A stretch of 33,821 bases of DNA from Thermaceae bacterium (GCA_015478585.1 JADMIM010000035.1:1-33821); one strand, 5' to 3'. Shown: positions 1 through 9,182, counted from the stretch's first letter. The notes: generated from the letters alone by a model not told the origin. Made by a program: numbers and translations.

Positions 1-777
1 GCCCAAAACCAACTGGTTTTGCCCAGTGCGCGAGAGTACCATTGCCGCCAGCACCGTAAAGCCGAAGGTGCTGGCCAGGTTGGCGAACAAGAACACCGTT
101 TGCAAGCCAAGTAAGGGTGGTCTCGAGGCAATATAGCCAAAGCCGAACAGCGATTCTTGCAGCAGGCTGCCCCGCGATTTCTGCCCGTCCTCGCTGACCC
201 TGGGCTGCGGGATATTGACCCATAGCAAGGTGCTAATCGCAATCAGAAAAGTGGCAATATCTATCAGCAAGATTCCCTGTAGCCCCATGAGCCCCAGCAG
301 GGTCGCGGCCAGGATGGGCGCGGCGATACTCGAGGCCGACTCCGCTAGCGACATCATGCCCGAGGCACGGGCGTACTGCTCCTTGGGGATCATGGTGCTG
401 ATAGCGGCGCTGTAGGCAGGCCACTGGAAAGCCTGAAAAGTGCCGATGATGAAGCCGCCCAAGTAGAGCTGCCAAAGGTGTAGATGTCCGGTGGAATACA
501 GCAAAAAAATGCCGAGTCCCACAGTGCCCCCGGCGATGTCAGAAAGCATCATTACCAGTTTGCGGTTCCAGCGGTCTACCAGCGCTCCGGCGGTGGGGCT
601 AAAGAGAACCAGAGGTAAGAAGGTGAAAAAGCCCATCAGGGCTAGACTGGTAGCGTGCTCGGTCTGCTTGAAGACGTAGAGCGTGAAACCGAACTGGGTC
701 ATGGCACTGCCCAAAAGCGAAACCAGTTGCCCGGCCCAGACCACGCTGAAGGCGGCCATGCCGCGAGGAGGACGCAT
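1..777 (-). CDS. MFS transporter, C-terminus cut by window edge
   Basis: This is a membrane transporter of the major facilitator superfamily, probably a drug or solute exporter. The minus strand is open from an ATG at 777 to base 1 (259 residues seen). Hydrophobic helices alternate with short loops, and the loop after helix 2 carries GALVDRWNRK, matching MFS motif A (GxLaDrxGRk). The N-terminal half is complete; the C-terminal half lies outside the window. No good Shine-Dalgarno precedes the ATG, so it may be leaderless. It is divergent from the winged-helix regulator at 850, which is the obvious candidate to control it. The substrate cannot be told from the sequence. Confidence 0.85.
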   Translation of the reverse strand, partial: MRPPRGMAAFSVVWAGQLVSLLGSAMTQFGFTLYVFKQTEHATSLALMGFFTFLPLVLFSPTAGALVDRWNRKLVMMLSDIAGGTVGLGIFLLYSTGHLHLWQLYLGGFIIGTFQAFQWPAYSAAISTMIPKEQYARASGMMSLAESASSIAAPILAATLLGLMGLQGILLIDIATFLIAISTLLWVNIPQPRVSEDGQKSRGSLLQESLFGFGYIASRPPLLGLQTVFLFANLASTFGFTVLAAMVLSRTGQNQLVLG

Positions 778-796
778 GGGTTTAGGGTAGTGGGTA

Positions 797-830
797 TCTA
801 CTCTGGGGAAAACCCTCGAGTTAGAGTAGA
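797..830. promoter_or_regulatory. inverted repeat between divergent MFS and regulator genes
   Basis: TCTACTCT (797-804) and AGAGTAGA (823-830) form a perfect 8-bp inverted repeat with an 18-bp gap, centred in the 72-bp divergent intergenic region. The position suits an operator for the adjacent winged-helix regulator; binding is inferred only. Confidence 0.45.
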
Positions 831-849
831 GCTAAGCATTGGAGTTTTT

Positions 850-1500
850 ATGCCGCGCAGGCCAATCTCAGCTACCCCTCTCGAGCTAAGCCATCCCCTA
901 GCTGCCCGCATCCTGGCTGACCCCGACCGAGCGGTGTTGCTCAAGCCTTTCATGCGCGGGCCGCTGAGCCTCAAGTGTGCTGCTGACGAACTAAAAGTGC
1001 CCCTTCAGACCCTGCACTACCACGCCGGGCAGATGCTCGAGGCCGGGCTTTTGCAGGTGGAGCGCGAGGAAGCCCGGCGGGGACGACCTGTGAAGTACTA
1101 CCGGGCTACCGCACGGGCTTTCGAGGTGTCGCTCGAGCTTGTCCCGGCCCGGCTGCTCGAGCGGCTCGAGGGCTATGCGGCCTGGAAGCGGTTGTTTGAA
1201 GCAGGGGTGGTCAAAGCCTCCCGCCAGCGCAATCGCGGTGACACCCTGTCGGTGCATCTGGACGGCGATGGTGCGCTTATCTGGGGGGCTCGAGTGAGTC
1301 AAAACATCCGCCCCGACGAACTTGCTGAGGGCGAACCGGCAGTCTTGGATTTTTGGGGAGCAGGGCTGCGGCTGAGCCGCAAGGAAGCCAAGATGTTTCA
1401 AAAAGAACTGTGGTTGCTATACGAAAAATATGCCCACCGCAAAGGCAATGAGCGCTTCGTGCTGCATTTGGGTCTGGCTCCGCATCCGCAAGATGGATAG
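850..1500 (+). CDS. ArsR-like winged-helix regulator
   Basis: A DNA-binding protein of 216 residues. An N-terminal winged helix (about residues 20-85: a GPLSLKCAADELKVPLQTLH helix-turn-helix, then a wing with RRGRPVKYYRAT) is followed by a C-terminal region that probably senses a ligand or dimerises. The pattern resembles ArsR/HTH_20-type regulators. The ATG at 850 is chosen because TTGGAG lies 5-10 bases upstream; the frame is open further upstream, but that part overlaps the MFS gene and reads as noise. It is divergent from the MFS gene, with an inverted repeat in between. The effector is unknown. Confidence 0.75.
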   Translation: MPRRPISATPLELSHPLAARILADPDRAVLLKPFMRGPLSLKCAADELKVPLQTLHYHAGQMLEAGLLQVEREEARRGRPVKYYRATARAFEVSLELVPARLLERLEGYAAWKRLFEAGVVKASRQRNRGDTLSVHLDGDGALIWGARVSQNIRPDELAEGEPAVLDFWGAGLRLSRKEAKMFQKELWLLYEKYAHRKGNERFVLHLGLAPHPQDG

Positions 1501-1542
1501 CGATGAGGCAAGACGCAAAACGCTAAACGACGAACGCCAAAC

Positions 1543-1645
1543 TAGAGCGGTTTTCAGAAAGAAAACGGTAGTCTACTCCGCTAGAAAGACCGTACTCAGC
1601 CCATTTTTGGCCGCCATGAGTAGCGGCCAAAATAGCGCAAACCGC
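1543..1645 (+). repeat. dispersed GCGGTTTT element, copy 1
   Basis: Starts with TAGAGCGGTTTTCAGAAAGA and ends near AAACCGCGATA, so GCGGTTT (1547-1553) and AAACCGC (1639-1645) are inverted ends about 85 bp apart. The first 20 bases are identical to the reverse complement of the copy at 26602-26661. Other copies lie at 2228-2293 and (half only) 27603-27616. Confidence 0.6.
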
Positions 1646-1647
1646 GA

Positions 1648-1713
1648 TAAAAATACCAATCACGTCCCAGGCGATGTTTCTTGATAGACCAGTTATGTCG
1701 TCCAGGTGTAGCT
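1648..1713 (-). repeat. 66-bp dispersed repeat, copy A
   Basis: Its reverse complement aligns without gaps to 7357-7422; by hand 54 of 66 bases agree, with an almost perfect 25-base core (1662-1686 against 7384-7408, one difference). It is non-coding and both copies are flanked by heptad arrays. Confidence 0.65.
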
Positions 1714-1720
1714 TTTTGAC

Positions 1721-1770
1721 CCTTTGCCTTCAGCTTTCGGCCTTCGGCATTTTGCCTTTAGCCTTCCGCT
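1721..1770 (+). repeat. degenerate GCCTTYRGC-type heptad array
   Basis: A run of variants of GCCTT(T/C)(A/G)GC, such as GCCTTCAGC, GGCCTTCGGC and GCCTTTAGCC, in non-coding sequence. A complementary-strand version lies at about 1505-1541 and similar arrays flank the second 66-bp repeat at 7238-7336 and 7432-7475. Confidence 0.55.
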
Positions 1771-1795
1771 CTGAGCATTTTGCTACACTGCCCTC

Positions 1796-2230
1796 ATGGC
1801 TGTTCGCAAGCAGTACGCAATTACCGGCAGGGTAGGGGACAAGGAGTTGGGGCTCTCTTGGGATGGGCAGCACCTCAAGGGGCGCATTGGCGGGGCGCTG
1901 GGTAAGGATGTGAACTTGAGCCTCGAGAGCGGCTTTATTCAGGGGCGCGTGGGTGGGCTGATCAGCGGGTTCACGGTGAACGGTCAGCTCAGTGGGAGCG
2001 CGGTGGAAGCTCGCTTGGGCAGCGATGTGGTGGGCACTAGCCTGAACCTTAGCGTGGACGGCAACGGAGCTTCGGGTCGGATGGGTGGTGCGGTGGTGGG
2101 ACGCGACGTGAAGTTGCAGCGTACCAGTGGCGGCTTTGCCGGAATGATTGGCTCGAGCCTAGTCCAGCTCGAGACCGGGGCTTCGGCCGATGTGGCGGCC
2201 CTGGCGGCAGCGCTGGCAGAATACGCTTAG
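1796..2230 (+). CDS. glycine-rich beta-repeat protein, unknown function
   Basis: A 144-residue protein that I do not recognise. It has alternating short beta-like stretches and glycine turns in repeats of about 20-25 residues: GRVGDKELGLSW, GRIGGALGKDVNLSL, GRVGGLISGFTVNGQLSG, GRMGGAVVGRDVKL. There is no signal peptide or membrane helix, and an Ala-rich tail ends it. The pattern suggests a stacked beta structure (inference). A TACACT box at 1784-1789 lies 6 bases before the ATG, so it is probably leaderless. Its stop codon TAG is the first three bases of a dispersed repeat (2228-2293), suggesting that the repeat landed at or replaced the original 3' end. Confidence 0.65.
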   Translation: MAVRKQYAITGRVGDKELGLSWDGQHLKGRIGGALGKDVNLSLESGFIQGRVGGLISGFTVNGQLSGSAVEARLGSDVVGTSLNLSVDGNGASGRMGGAVVGRDVKLQRTSGGFAGMIGSSLVQLETGASADVAALAAALAEYA

Positions 2231-2293
2231 AGCGGTTTTCACGAATAAACATTTGAATAATGCCATCCAGGGCAGAGTTGTTATAAAAACCGC
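2228..2293 (+). repeat. dispersed GCGGTTTT element, copy 2
   Basis: TAGAGCGGTTTTCA at 2228-2241 and AAAACCGC at 2286-2293 form a perfect 8-bp inverted repeat (2232-2239 with 2286-2293) around a 46-base centre. It overlaps the stop codon of the upstream gene. Confidence 0.6.
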
Positions 2294-2325
2294 GATAGGT
2301 CGAATCTACGATACCGGCAACGTCC

Positions 2326-2859
2326 TCACGGGTAATAAATGGGTGGACGGCTGCTCATCCACTCTTCGGGCAACAGGCTGTACATATACACATCCCAAGG
2401 CTCTCCGCCAATCCAGCGGTAGCGCCGTAAGAGCCCTTCGCGCTTGAAGCCCAGCTTCTCTAAAGCCCGTTGTGAGCGCGAGTTGTCAATGTGGGTCAGG
2501 GATTGGATACGCTTGAGTCCGGGTGGGCCAAAGGCAAAATCGAAGAGCACCACCTTGGCTTCAGCATTGATGCCGCTGCCCCAGTAGGGTTGCCCGATCC
2601 AGGTCTCGGTCTCGCCCAGGCGGTTCTCCCAGTCAATTTGCATTCCCGTGACCCCGGCGGCCTTGCCCTCGACTTCGATTACAAACATGGCCTCCTTGGC
2701 GGCGAGGTTCTCGAGGTAGGCATAGGTCTCCTCGATGCTGCCGTGGGTATTCCAGTACATGTAGTGGCTAATCTGGGGGTCGCAGGCGAAAGGAAACAGG
2801 TCGGGGGCATCTTCGGGGCGCGCTGGGCGCAGCAGAACGCGGGGGCCACGCAGTTCCAT
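2326..2859 (-). CDS. GNAT-family N-acetyltransferase (RimJ/RimL type)
   Basis: A 177-residue acetyl-CoA-dependent acetyltransferase of the Acetyltransf_3 group, which modifies protein N-termini or small amines. It starts with the typical RxxLRPARPEDA entry, has the central GxTGMQIDWENRLGETETWIG strands (read in parts), the acetyl-CoA-binding stretch QPYWGSGINAEAKVVLFDFA and the C-terminal NSRSQRALEKLGFKREGLLR motif, all characteristic of the family. The start at 2859 is preceded by AGGGA. Gene orientation is tail-to-tail with the beta-repeat gene. The substrate is unknown. Confidence 0.85.
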   Translation of the reverse strand: MELRGPRVLLRPARPEDAPDLFPFACDPQISHYMYWNTHGSIEETYAYLENLAAKEAMFVIEVEGKAAGVTGMQIDWENRLGETETWIGQPYWGSGINAEAKVVLFDFAFGPPGLKRIQSLTHIDNSRSQRALEKLGFKREGLLRRYRWIGGEPWDVYMYSLLPEEWMSSRPPIYYP

Positions 2860-2920
2860 GTATCCCTAGCCTAAGGCCAAAGGCTCGAAGCCGAAAGCAC
2901 CCCGAGCCCTCACAACAAAA

Positions 2921-2945
2921 CCTCGAGGCAGAACCTGCCTCGAGG
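2921..2945 (-). terminator. intrinsic terminator of the lipoprotein gene
   Basis: A perfect 11-bp stem, CCTCGAGGCAG (2921-2931) with CTGCCTCGAGG (2935-2945), and a 3-base loop. On the minus strand it is followed by TTTTGTTGTG. It sits 16 bases past the stop of the 2962-5028 gene. Confidence 0.85.
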
Positions 2946-2961
2946 GAAGGGATGGGTTTGT

Positions 2962-5028
2962 TTACGGCTTGACCGAGCTAACTCGAGTGGCCCAGTTTGC
3001 CAGTGCAGTACGTGTAGCCCCGCAGCTTCCGATGGGCGAGGTCAGGTATTGGCTCAGGGTGCAGCTTTGAGCGATGTACTCGGAGGCGATGTAGATGATG
3101 TTGCCATCGGCTACCGCCGCCCCGTAGTCGCCCCAGCGCGGACGAGCCACGCCGCTGCCCGCAAAAGCGTTGTAGCCGCTAAAGCCATCCTGTGGCCCCA
3201 CTCCTTCGGCTGCGACCTGCACCGCTCCAACCCCGACTTCATCACCAATACTGGCGAAGGCGGCGCTAGGATAATGGTCTTGCCCAACCAGGGTGAAGGC
3301 CATGATCCCCTTGCCCTCTTTGGTGATGGCGATAGCTGGGTCAATTACGTTGTTGTTGAGCACGGCTAAGTAGCCCTGGCGTATGACCTGGGGAGTCAGA
3401 CCTCGGCGGCCAAAGTTGGGTTCCAAGATATACCAGGAAATCCCGGCCTTCTCACTCCCACCCACGTTGAGCGCGGTGCCGTGCCCACCGTAGAGTTTGC
3501 CATCGCTGTAGTAGACCTGCTGCATCCGGCTGTCCAGCGGGTCGAGCTTGGAAAGCTGCTCGTTGTGCTTGGGCTCTTGGGTGAAGAGCAGGTTCCAACA
3601 GCCCGTACCAAAAGGCGTGACGACAGTGGTGTCGTTGATGCAGTCCTTGAGGGGGGCCGGGCCATCTTTTTGGTTGACCAAAGGCGGCACGCCATAGGGG
3701 TTGACGGGCTGAATCGAATTGAACAGCCGTAGCCGGGGGTTGCGGCTGTTCAACGACCCGGTGTTGGCAATGGCCCAGACCACCAGTTGGTCACTCACGC
3801 GGGGGCCTTGAGTCAGGCCACCCGGCGTGTTGGCCTCGTCGGCGGCGTTGGTGCTGAGGAAATACTCGGTTCCGCCGTAGCTCTCACTCCACTTGTCCTT
3901 GGGCGAAATGGCCGGCCAGACGGTGAAGCCGGGTTTACCGTTCACAGTGTTTTCGGTGCGGAACTCCACTACCGAAATCGAGGGGGTTCCGGCAGCCAAG
4001 GCCCGCTTGGAGATGGCATAAATGTTGGCGCTCTTGAACTCCCCGGCCCCCAAGAAACTGTACTCGTTGGTGGTCAGGAAGATACCGTTGGCATCGGCTC
4101 CAATGTGGGGGTAGTCGCCCAGGCAGGGGCCGTTGCCGGTTCCGTCGGGGTTGAGGCTACAGCCGTGGTTGGGGGTGCCGTCGGTGCCATCATTTTGTAC
4201 TGGCAGGTGGTAGATCATCCAGTTTCCGGTGGGGTCGGAGGTCTGGCTGACCGCGATATCCAGACTATTTTTGCCCGTAAAATTGCCGCTGGCCGGGTCA
4301 ACGAACAAGGTCAGCACCACGTGGTAGAAGCGCTTGGTGTCGGGGTCATAGTAGCAAATGGGGTCGGTAATTTCGGGGCCAAAGCGGTTGGGCGAACCGG
4401 CAGGCAGGTCGCGCCGGATGGCAGCCGGGTAACCGTAGAAGGTGTTTTGGTCAATCACCCCAGTAGCCGGGCTGCCGTCGGTATTGAAAACCCGCAGCAC
4501 ATCGTTAACTGACTCGAGGATATAGCCGTTGCCTACGCACAGCGCTTGGTCAGGGGGTTCGACGGTAAACTGGTTACCATTGTTGGCTAGGCGCTGGTCG
4601 CGCAGATTGAGGCCCAGGAAGCTATTTTGCAACACCGGGTTGCTGCGGTCTGAAGAAATCTGTACCCCGCCGACTTGCACTCCCTGTACCGAGGCTCCGA
4701 CCACACCGCCGCGCTGGCTATAGCTACGGTTGACCGGCGAAAGGCCAGTGCGGGCTTTGAGGCTGCTGCGCAGGTCGGGGCTGAGGCTGCCCTCGTTGCC
4801 GATGCTGCCGGGGAACAGTTCAGGGTATTGCAGGCCCTCGACCCCGGCTCCGCTGGAGCGCATGGAAGCCGTGCCAGTGCTCTGAATGAGCCGGGTGCTG
4901 CCGTCTACCCCCGAGACCTCGAGGCTTGCCAGCCCGTCTTGCCCACTGGTCTGAGGCTTGACCCCAGAGCTACAGGCCGCCAGCACTGCCAATACCGCTA
5001 CCAAACCCAACCGATTTATTGGTTTCAT
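2962..5028 (-). CDS. large secreted lipoprotein, unknown function
   Basis: A 688-residue exported protein. The N-terminus is a lipoprotein signal peptide: Lys-rich start, hydrophobic core and lipobox LAAC with Cys19 followed by Ser-Ser. From about residue 130 the chain is rich in Gly, Asn, Asp and aromatic residues, with stretches such as DPICYYDPDTKRFYHVVLT and PRWGDYGAAVADGNIIYIAS that look like blades of a beta-propeller or a sialidase-like fold (inference). No catalytic motif was recognised. The ATG at 5028 has GGTGGTG a few bases upstream. It is a single-gene unit with its own terminator at 2921-2945. It may be a surface binding or degradative protein. Confidence 0.8.
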   Translation of the reverse strand: MKPINRLGLVAVLAVLAACSSGVKPQTSGQDGLASLEVSGVDGSTRLIQSTGTASMRSSGAGVEGLQYPELFPGSIGNEGSLSPDLRSSLKARTGLSPVNRSYSQRGGVVGASVQGVQVGGVQISSDRSNPVLQNSFLGLNLRDQRLANNGNQFTVEPPDQALCVGNGYILESVNDVLRVFNTDGSPATGVIDQNTFYGYPAAIRRDLPAGSPNRFGPEITDPICYYDPDTKRFYHVVLTLFVDPASGNFTGKNSLDIAVSQTSDPTGNWMIYHLPVQNDGTDGTPNHGCSLNPDGTGNGPCLGDYPHIGADANGIFLTTNEYSFLGAGEFKSANIYAISKRALAAGTPSISVVEFRTENTVNGKPGFTVWPAISPKDKWSESYGGTEYFLSTNAADEANTPGGLTQGPRVSDQLVVWAIANTGSLNSRNPRLRLFNSIQPVNPYGVPPLVNQKDGPAPLKDCINDTTVVTPFGTGCWNLLFTQEPKHNEQLSKLDPLDSRMQQVYYSDGKLYGGHGTALNVGGSEKAGISWYILEPNFGRRGLTPQVIRQGYLAVLNNNVIDPAIAITKEGKGIMAFTLVGQDHYPSAAFASIGDEVGVGAVQVAAEGVGPQDGFSGYNAFAGSGVARPRWGDYGAAVADGNIIYIASEYIAQSCTLSQYLTSPIGSCGATRTALANWATRVSSVKP

Positions 5029-5405
5029 TATTCACCACCGTAACTACTGCCAGAATGAAAGGCCGAACTTCTGCCAGTTATAGCAGCCCTTGCCTCCTTT
5101 CCAGAACTACTTCAATGCTTCTCAACTTTAGTTCTCGAGCTTTTGCTGAGTCAATAATGAAATGTGTTACTCACAGAGTTACGCCTAGTTACAATTCCTC
5201 CAAAGATTTGTCAGCAACGTTTTAGGCTTAGTTATCTTTGCTCAAAAGAGGCAGATGTCTGAAGAAAAGCTCAAAGAGCTGCTCATAAAGATTGGGGGCG
5301 GGCTGGGGTTGTGCTTGCATAACTCGAGCAGTTATCTACCGGAGGGTGTAGGGGCCTCTTCACGCAGGGGATATTCGCGGGAAGCGCCATTCCTGCAAGG
5401 CTGGC
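5029..5405. other. intergenic region between lipoprotein and met unit
   Basis: It has no convincing gene. It is AT-richer than its surroundings. Near the lipoprotein start, on the minus strand, there is a possible TATAAC box (plus 5077-5082). A 74-codon frame at 5255-5479 is open but runs across the met promoter and shows no family features. Confidence 0.5.
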
Positions 5406-5435
5406 TTGACAAGTTTGCCCACGTCGACCTACACT
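5406..5435 (+). promoter_or_regulatory. promoter of the metY unit
   Basis: TTGACA (5406-5411), an 18-base spacer and TACACT (5430-5435). Transcription from about 5442 would carry the SAM riboswitch in a leader of roughly 465 nt. Confidence 0.75.
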
Positions 5436-5501
5436 CACTCTTATCCGCGCTGGGGCGCGGGGAAAACCAAACAACTTAGGGCCCTTGCGGCCCCAAGTAA
5501 G

Positions 5502-5686
5502 TTCTCTTATCCAGAGCGGCAGAGGGATTCGGCCCTGCGAAGCCGCAGCAACCCAGCAAAAGTGTCGCCACATAACCGGCGCTTCTCGCTCAGGTGCTAA
5601 CTCCGACCTGAAGACCCCCGATTTGCTGTAGGCACACAGCATTTCACGATTAGGCACAATCGAAGGCTTCAGGAAAGATAAGAGAA
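5502..5686 (+). promoter_or_regulatory. SAM-I (S-box) riboswitch
   Basis: The closing helix P1 is TTCTCTTATC (5502-5511) with GATAAGAGAA (5677-5686), 10 perfect pairs. Inside are the family's conserved blocks: CAGAGCGGCAGAGGGA, then GCCCTGCGAAGCCGCAGCAACC (5534-5553 and on), and later GGTGCTAACTCCGACCTG. This layout is that of the S-adenosylmethionine riboswitch found before sulfur and methionine genes. A terminator hairpin follows at 5707-5750, so SAM binding should stop transcription before metY (known mechanism; the antiterminator was not modelled here). Confidence 0.93.
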
Positions 5687-5706
5687 GGGTGCAAAGCTAA
5701 ATCTAG

Positions 5707-5750
5707 CCCCCTTCCTTAGTTCGGTAGAGAACGAACAGGTAGGGGGTTTT
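5707..5750 (+). terminator. riboswitch-controlled terminator
   Basis: CCCCCTTCC (5707-5715) pairs with GGTAGGGGG (5738-5746) with one mismatch, and inner GTTCG/CGAAC (5719-5723 and 5732-5736) extends the stem; TTTT follows. It lies 21 bases after the riboswitch P1. Confidence 0.7.
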
Positions 5751-5806
5751 GCAATTTGCAAAACTCCTACCAAGTGAGCGCTGACCGTGCGCCGGAACGG
5801 TCGCAG

Positions 5807-7204
<1,398 letters not shown>

Positions 7205-7237
7205 GTCAGCAATGTGTGGGGTTGTGAGCAGCACTGA

Positions 7238-7336
7238 GCCAAACGTCGAACGACCAACGCCGAAAGCTGAGAGCTAACAGCTGAAAGCAGAGGGCGGAGA
7301 GCCAAACGCAAGACGCTAAACGCCGAAGGCAGCAGC
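7238..7336 (-). repeat. degenerate heptad array (minus-strand sense)
   Basis: Repeated variants of ACGCCGAA, GCTAAACGC and GCTGAAAGC; read on the minus strand these are the GCCTT(T/C)(A/G)GC units seen at 1721-1770. It flanks copy B of the 66-bp repeat. Confidence 0.5.
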
Positions 7337-7356
7337 AAAATACTAAAGAGCCAAAG

Positions 7357-7422
7357 AGCTACACCAGGACAGTATAATTGGCTTATCAAGAAACATCGTC
7401 TGGGACGTAGTTTGTGTTTTTA
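7357..7422 (+). repeat. 66-bp dispersed repeat, copy B
   Basis: Inverted relative to copy A at 1648-1713; ungapped alignment agrees at 54 of 66 positions counted by hand. The core contains TATCAAGAAACATCG and CTGGGACGT. It lies in the metY-metX gap. Confidence 0.65.
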
Positions 7423-7431
7423 GTTTTTGAC

Positions 7432-7475
7432 TTTAAGCCTTCAGCGTTTAGCGTCTGGCCTTTAGCCTGCTGCTA
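7432..7475 (+). repeat. degenerate heptad array (plus-strand sense)
   Basis: Units such as AAGCCTTCAGC, GTTTAGCGTC and GGCCTTTAGCC, the same family as 1721-1770, directly downstream of copy B of the 66-bp repeat. Confidence 0.5.
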
Positions 7476-7493
7476 AACCCCCTGGAGTAATCA

Positions 7494-8627
7494 ATGACCG
7501 ACTTCCTCATCCAAGAAGCTTGGGGCGACCACGAAGCCCTGATTATCAAACCGCCCAAGAGCCGGGGGCGGGTTGCGCCGCCGGTTCCAGCCCAGGCCCT
7601 GGTGGCCCAGGGGTTTGGGCTCGAGTATGGCGGCTGGCTTCCCGAGGTGCGGTTGCGCTACGAGACCTACGGCAGCCTCAGCCTCGAGCGCGACAATGCG
7701 GTGCTGGTGTTTCATGCCTGGACGGGTTCGGCGCACCTGGCGGGATCTTACGGCCCCGATACGCTGGCCTCGCTGCCCAGGCTCGAGCAGGCTTTTGGCA
7801 GTGAGGGCTGGTGGGACGAACTGGCCGGGCCAGGGCGGATGCTCGACACCAATCGGCAATTCGTGATTTGTGCTAACCACCTCGGCAGTTGCTACGGTAG
7901 CACCGGCCCGACTTCCATCAACCCCGAGACCGGTCTAGCCTTTGGCCCGGAGTTTCCGCTCCTCACCGTGCGCGACGTGGCTCGAGCCCAGGCCAAGCTG
8001 CTGGATTTTTTGGGCATCGAAAAAGTCACCCTGCTGGGGGGCAGTTTGGGTGGGATGGTGGCTTTGGAGTTTGCCCTGCTATTCCCCGAGCGAGTCGCCA
8101 AGCTGGTAGTGCTGGCGACTCCTCCCGTGCATGGCCCTTGGGCCAGAGCCTTTAATCGGCTCTCGAGGGAAGCGCTGGAGTCCGACCCTTCCTATCAATC
8201 CCCTGACTCCGAGCAGCTAGGGCTGCAACTGGCTCGGGCCATTACCATGCTTTCCTTCCGCTCACCCGAGTCGTTCAACCTGCGCTGGGGCAACGCCCCC
8301 GAACAGGGGGAGAGCTATGTGCTGTATCAGGGTGAGAAGTTCGCGCGGCGTTTTGATGCCAATGCCTATTTGGTGCTTTCTAAAGCCATGGACACCCACG
8401 ACGTGGGGCGGGGCCGCAATGGCCTCGAGGGGGCGCTAGGCCAGCTCCGGGACATCCCCAGCCTATTCGTGGGCATAAACTCCGACGTGCTCTACACCGC
8501 CGCCGAGGTGCGCGAAACCGCGCGGCTGGCCGGAGGGCACTATGCCGAAATCAAGAGCCCACACGGGCACGATGCCTTCCTCATCGAGACCGATCAGGTC
8601 GAGCGTATCTTGGCCGATTTTCTCTGA
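7494..8627 (+). CDS. metX: homoserine O-acetyltransferase
   Basis: Transfers the acetyl group of acetyl-CoA to homoserine, giving the substrate of MetY. It is an alpha/beta hydrolase of 377 residues, the usual MetX length. Motifs are NAVLVFHAWTGSAHLAG, the oxyanion stretch ICANHLGSCYGSTGP, the nucleophile elbow LLGGSLGGM with Ser184, the acid region VGINSDVLYT and the catalytic His in SPHGHDAFL (His359). The ATG at 7494 has GGAG about 9 bases upstream. It lies downstream of metY in the same direction, separated by repeats, so it is either co-transcribed under the riboswitch or has its own promoter. A succinyl-accepting variant cannot be excluded by eye. Confidence 0.95.
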   Translation: MTDFLIQEAWGDHEALIIKPPKSRGRVAPPVPAQALVAQGFGLEYGGWLPEVRLRYETYGSLSLERDNAVLVFHAWTGSAHLAGSYGPDTLASLPRLEQAFGSEGWWDELAGPGRMLDTNRQFVICANHLGSCYGSTGPTSINPETGLAFGPEFPLLTVRDVARAQAKLLDFLGIEKVTLLGGSLGGMVALEFALLFPERVAKLVVLATPPVHGPWARAFNRLSREALESDPSYQSPDSEQLGLQLARAITMLSFRSPESFNLRWGNAPEQGESYVLYQGEKFARRFDANAYLVLSKAMDTHDVGRGRNGLEGALGQLRDIPSLFVGINSDVLYTAAEVRETARLAGGHYAEIKSPHGHDAFLIETDQVERILADFL

Positions 8628-8632
8628 GAGCA

Positions 8633-8878
8633 CTATTCAACCGGGCGAAGCTTGGGGATGCTTGCCAGGCCCACCCGGTCTCTGGGGTCTATGCTTAGCC
8701 GTGCTCCAGAACCTTCAAAACGGTAGCGCCGTCCGCTCACTGGGCCGATGGCGATGAGGGTAGACTGACCGGTGTACTCTAGCACGATGCTAAAGCGGGG
8801 TTGAGGAACTTTGGGGGTGGTTTGGTTTTTCCCCTGAGTCTGGGGGAGCTGGTGTCGTTTCTCTCCACAACACGGCAT
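8633..8878 (-). CDS. small MPCCG-start protein, third gene of W-rich cluster
   Basis: An 81-residue protein of unknown function. It starts MPCCGEKRHQ, has a Gln/Lys/Pro-rich linker, then a compact beta-like domain FSIVLEYTGQSTLIAIGP, SGRRYRFEGSGARLSI, DPRDRVGLASIPKLRPV. The start at 8878 is well fixed by GAGGAGG 6-12 bases upstream. It overlaps the end of the DUF1360-like gene by 89 bases and is the last gene of a minus-strand cluster headed by the tryptophan-rich gene. It ends 5 bases from the metX stop (tail-to-tail, no terminator seen). The SGRRYRF core reminds me of small proteins near phage-like loci, but that is memory, not proof. Confidence 0.7.
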   Translation of the reverse strand: MPCCGEKRHQLPQTQGKNQTTPKVPQPRFSIVLEYTGQSTLIAIGPVSGRRYRFEGSGARLSIDPRDRVGLASIPKLRPVE

Positions 8879-9182
8879 GATATTCCTCCTCGTAGGGTGG
8901 AGATGGGGAGCGATGGCTGAGGCGCTGGAGCAAAATCGCTCCGCCCGATAGCCCCAGCCACAGCAAAACCCCCTCGCGCCAGCCAGGGGCTAGCAATAAG
9001 CTCACTGGCACAGCCACCCACAAGCTAAGACAGTAAAAACAATCCAGCAACTGCCCCCAAAAGCCACTCTCAGCAGCTTGGCGCAACCGCAGCCCCAAGT
9101 TCCAGGGGCCATCCTCCGCTTGGAGCAGGTGGGTGACGCGCCAGACGGCAAGCGTGCCTAGCAGGATAGCCTCGAGGCTCAT
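8790..9182 (-). CDS. DUF1360-like small membrane protein
   Basis: A 130-residue membrane protein. The N-terminal helix is followed by WRVTHLLQAEDGPWNLGLRL and then LLDCFYCLSLWVA, the CxxC-containing hallmark of DUF1360 proteins (known from phage and spore contexts; role unknown); one or two more hydrophobic segments follow. The start at 9182 (MSLEAILLG) is preferred over one 18 codons upstream because GGGGAG lies 5-10 bases before it. The gap from the W-rich gene is 63 bases, and its 3' end overlaps the next gene by 89 bases. The Cys pair may bind metal or form a disulfide (inference). Confidence 0.75.
   Translation of the reverse strand: MSLEAILLGTLAVWRVTHLLQAEDGPWNLGLRLRQAAESGFWGQLLDCFYCLSLWVAVPVSLLLAPGWREGVLLWLGLSGGAILLQRLSHRSPSPPYEEEYHAVLWRETTPAPPDSGEKPNHPQSSSTPL

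Noticed and set aside
3787-4512. 241-codon plus-strand frame opposite the lipoprotein gene
   Set aside because: Gly/Val-rich shadow; the minus frame has a signal peptide, ribosome site and terminator.
5255-5479. 74-codon frame upstream of the SAM riboswitch, considered as a leader peptide
   Set aside because: It spans the TTGACA/TACACT promoter, so it would not be on the met transcript, and its composition is not protein-like after residue 20.
7238-7475. Heptad arrays considered as a CRISPR
   Set aside because: Units are short, degenerate and have no regular spacers.
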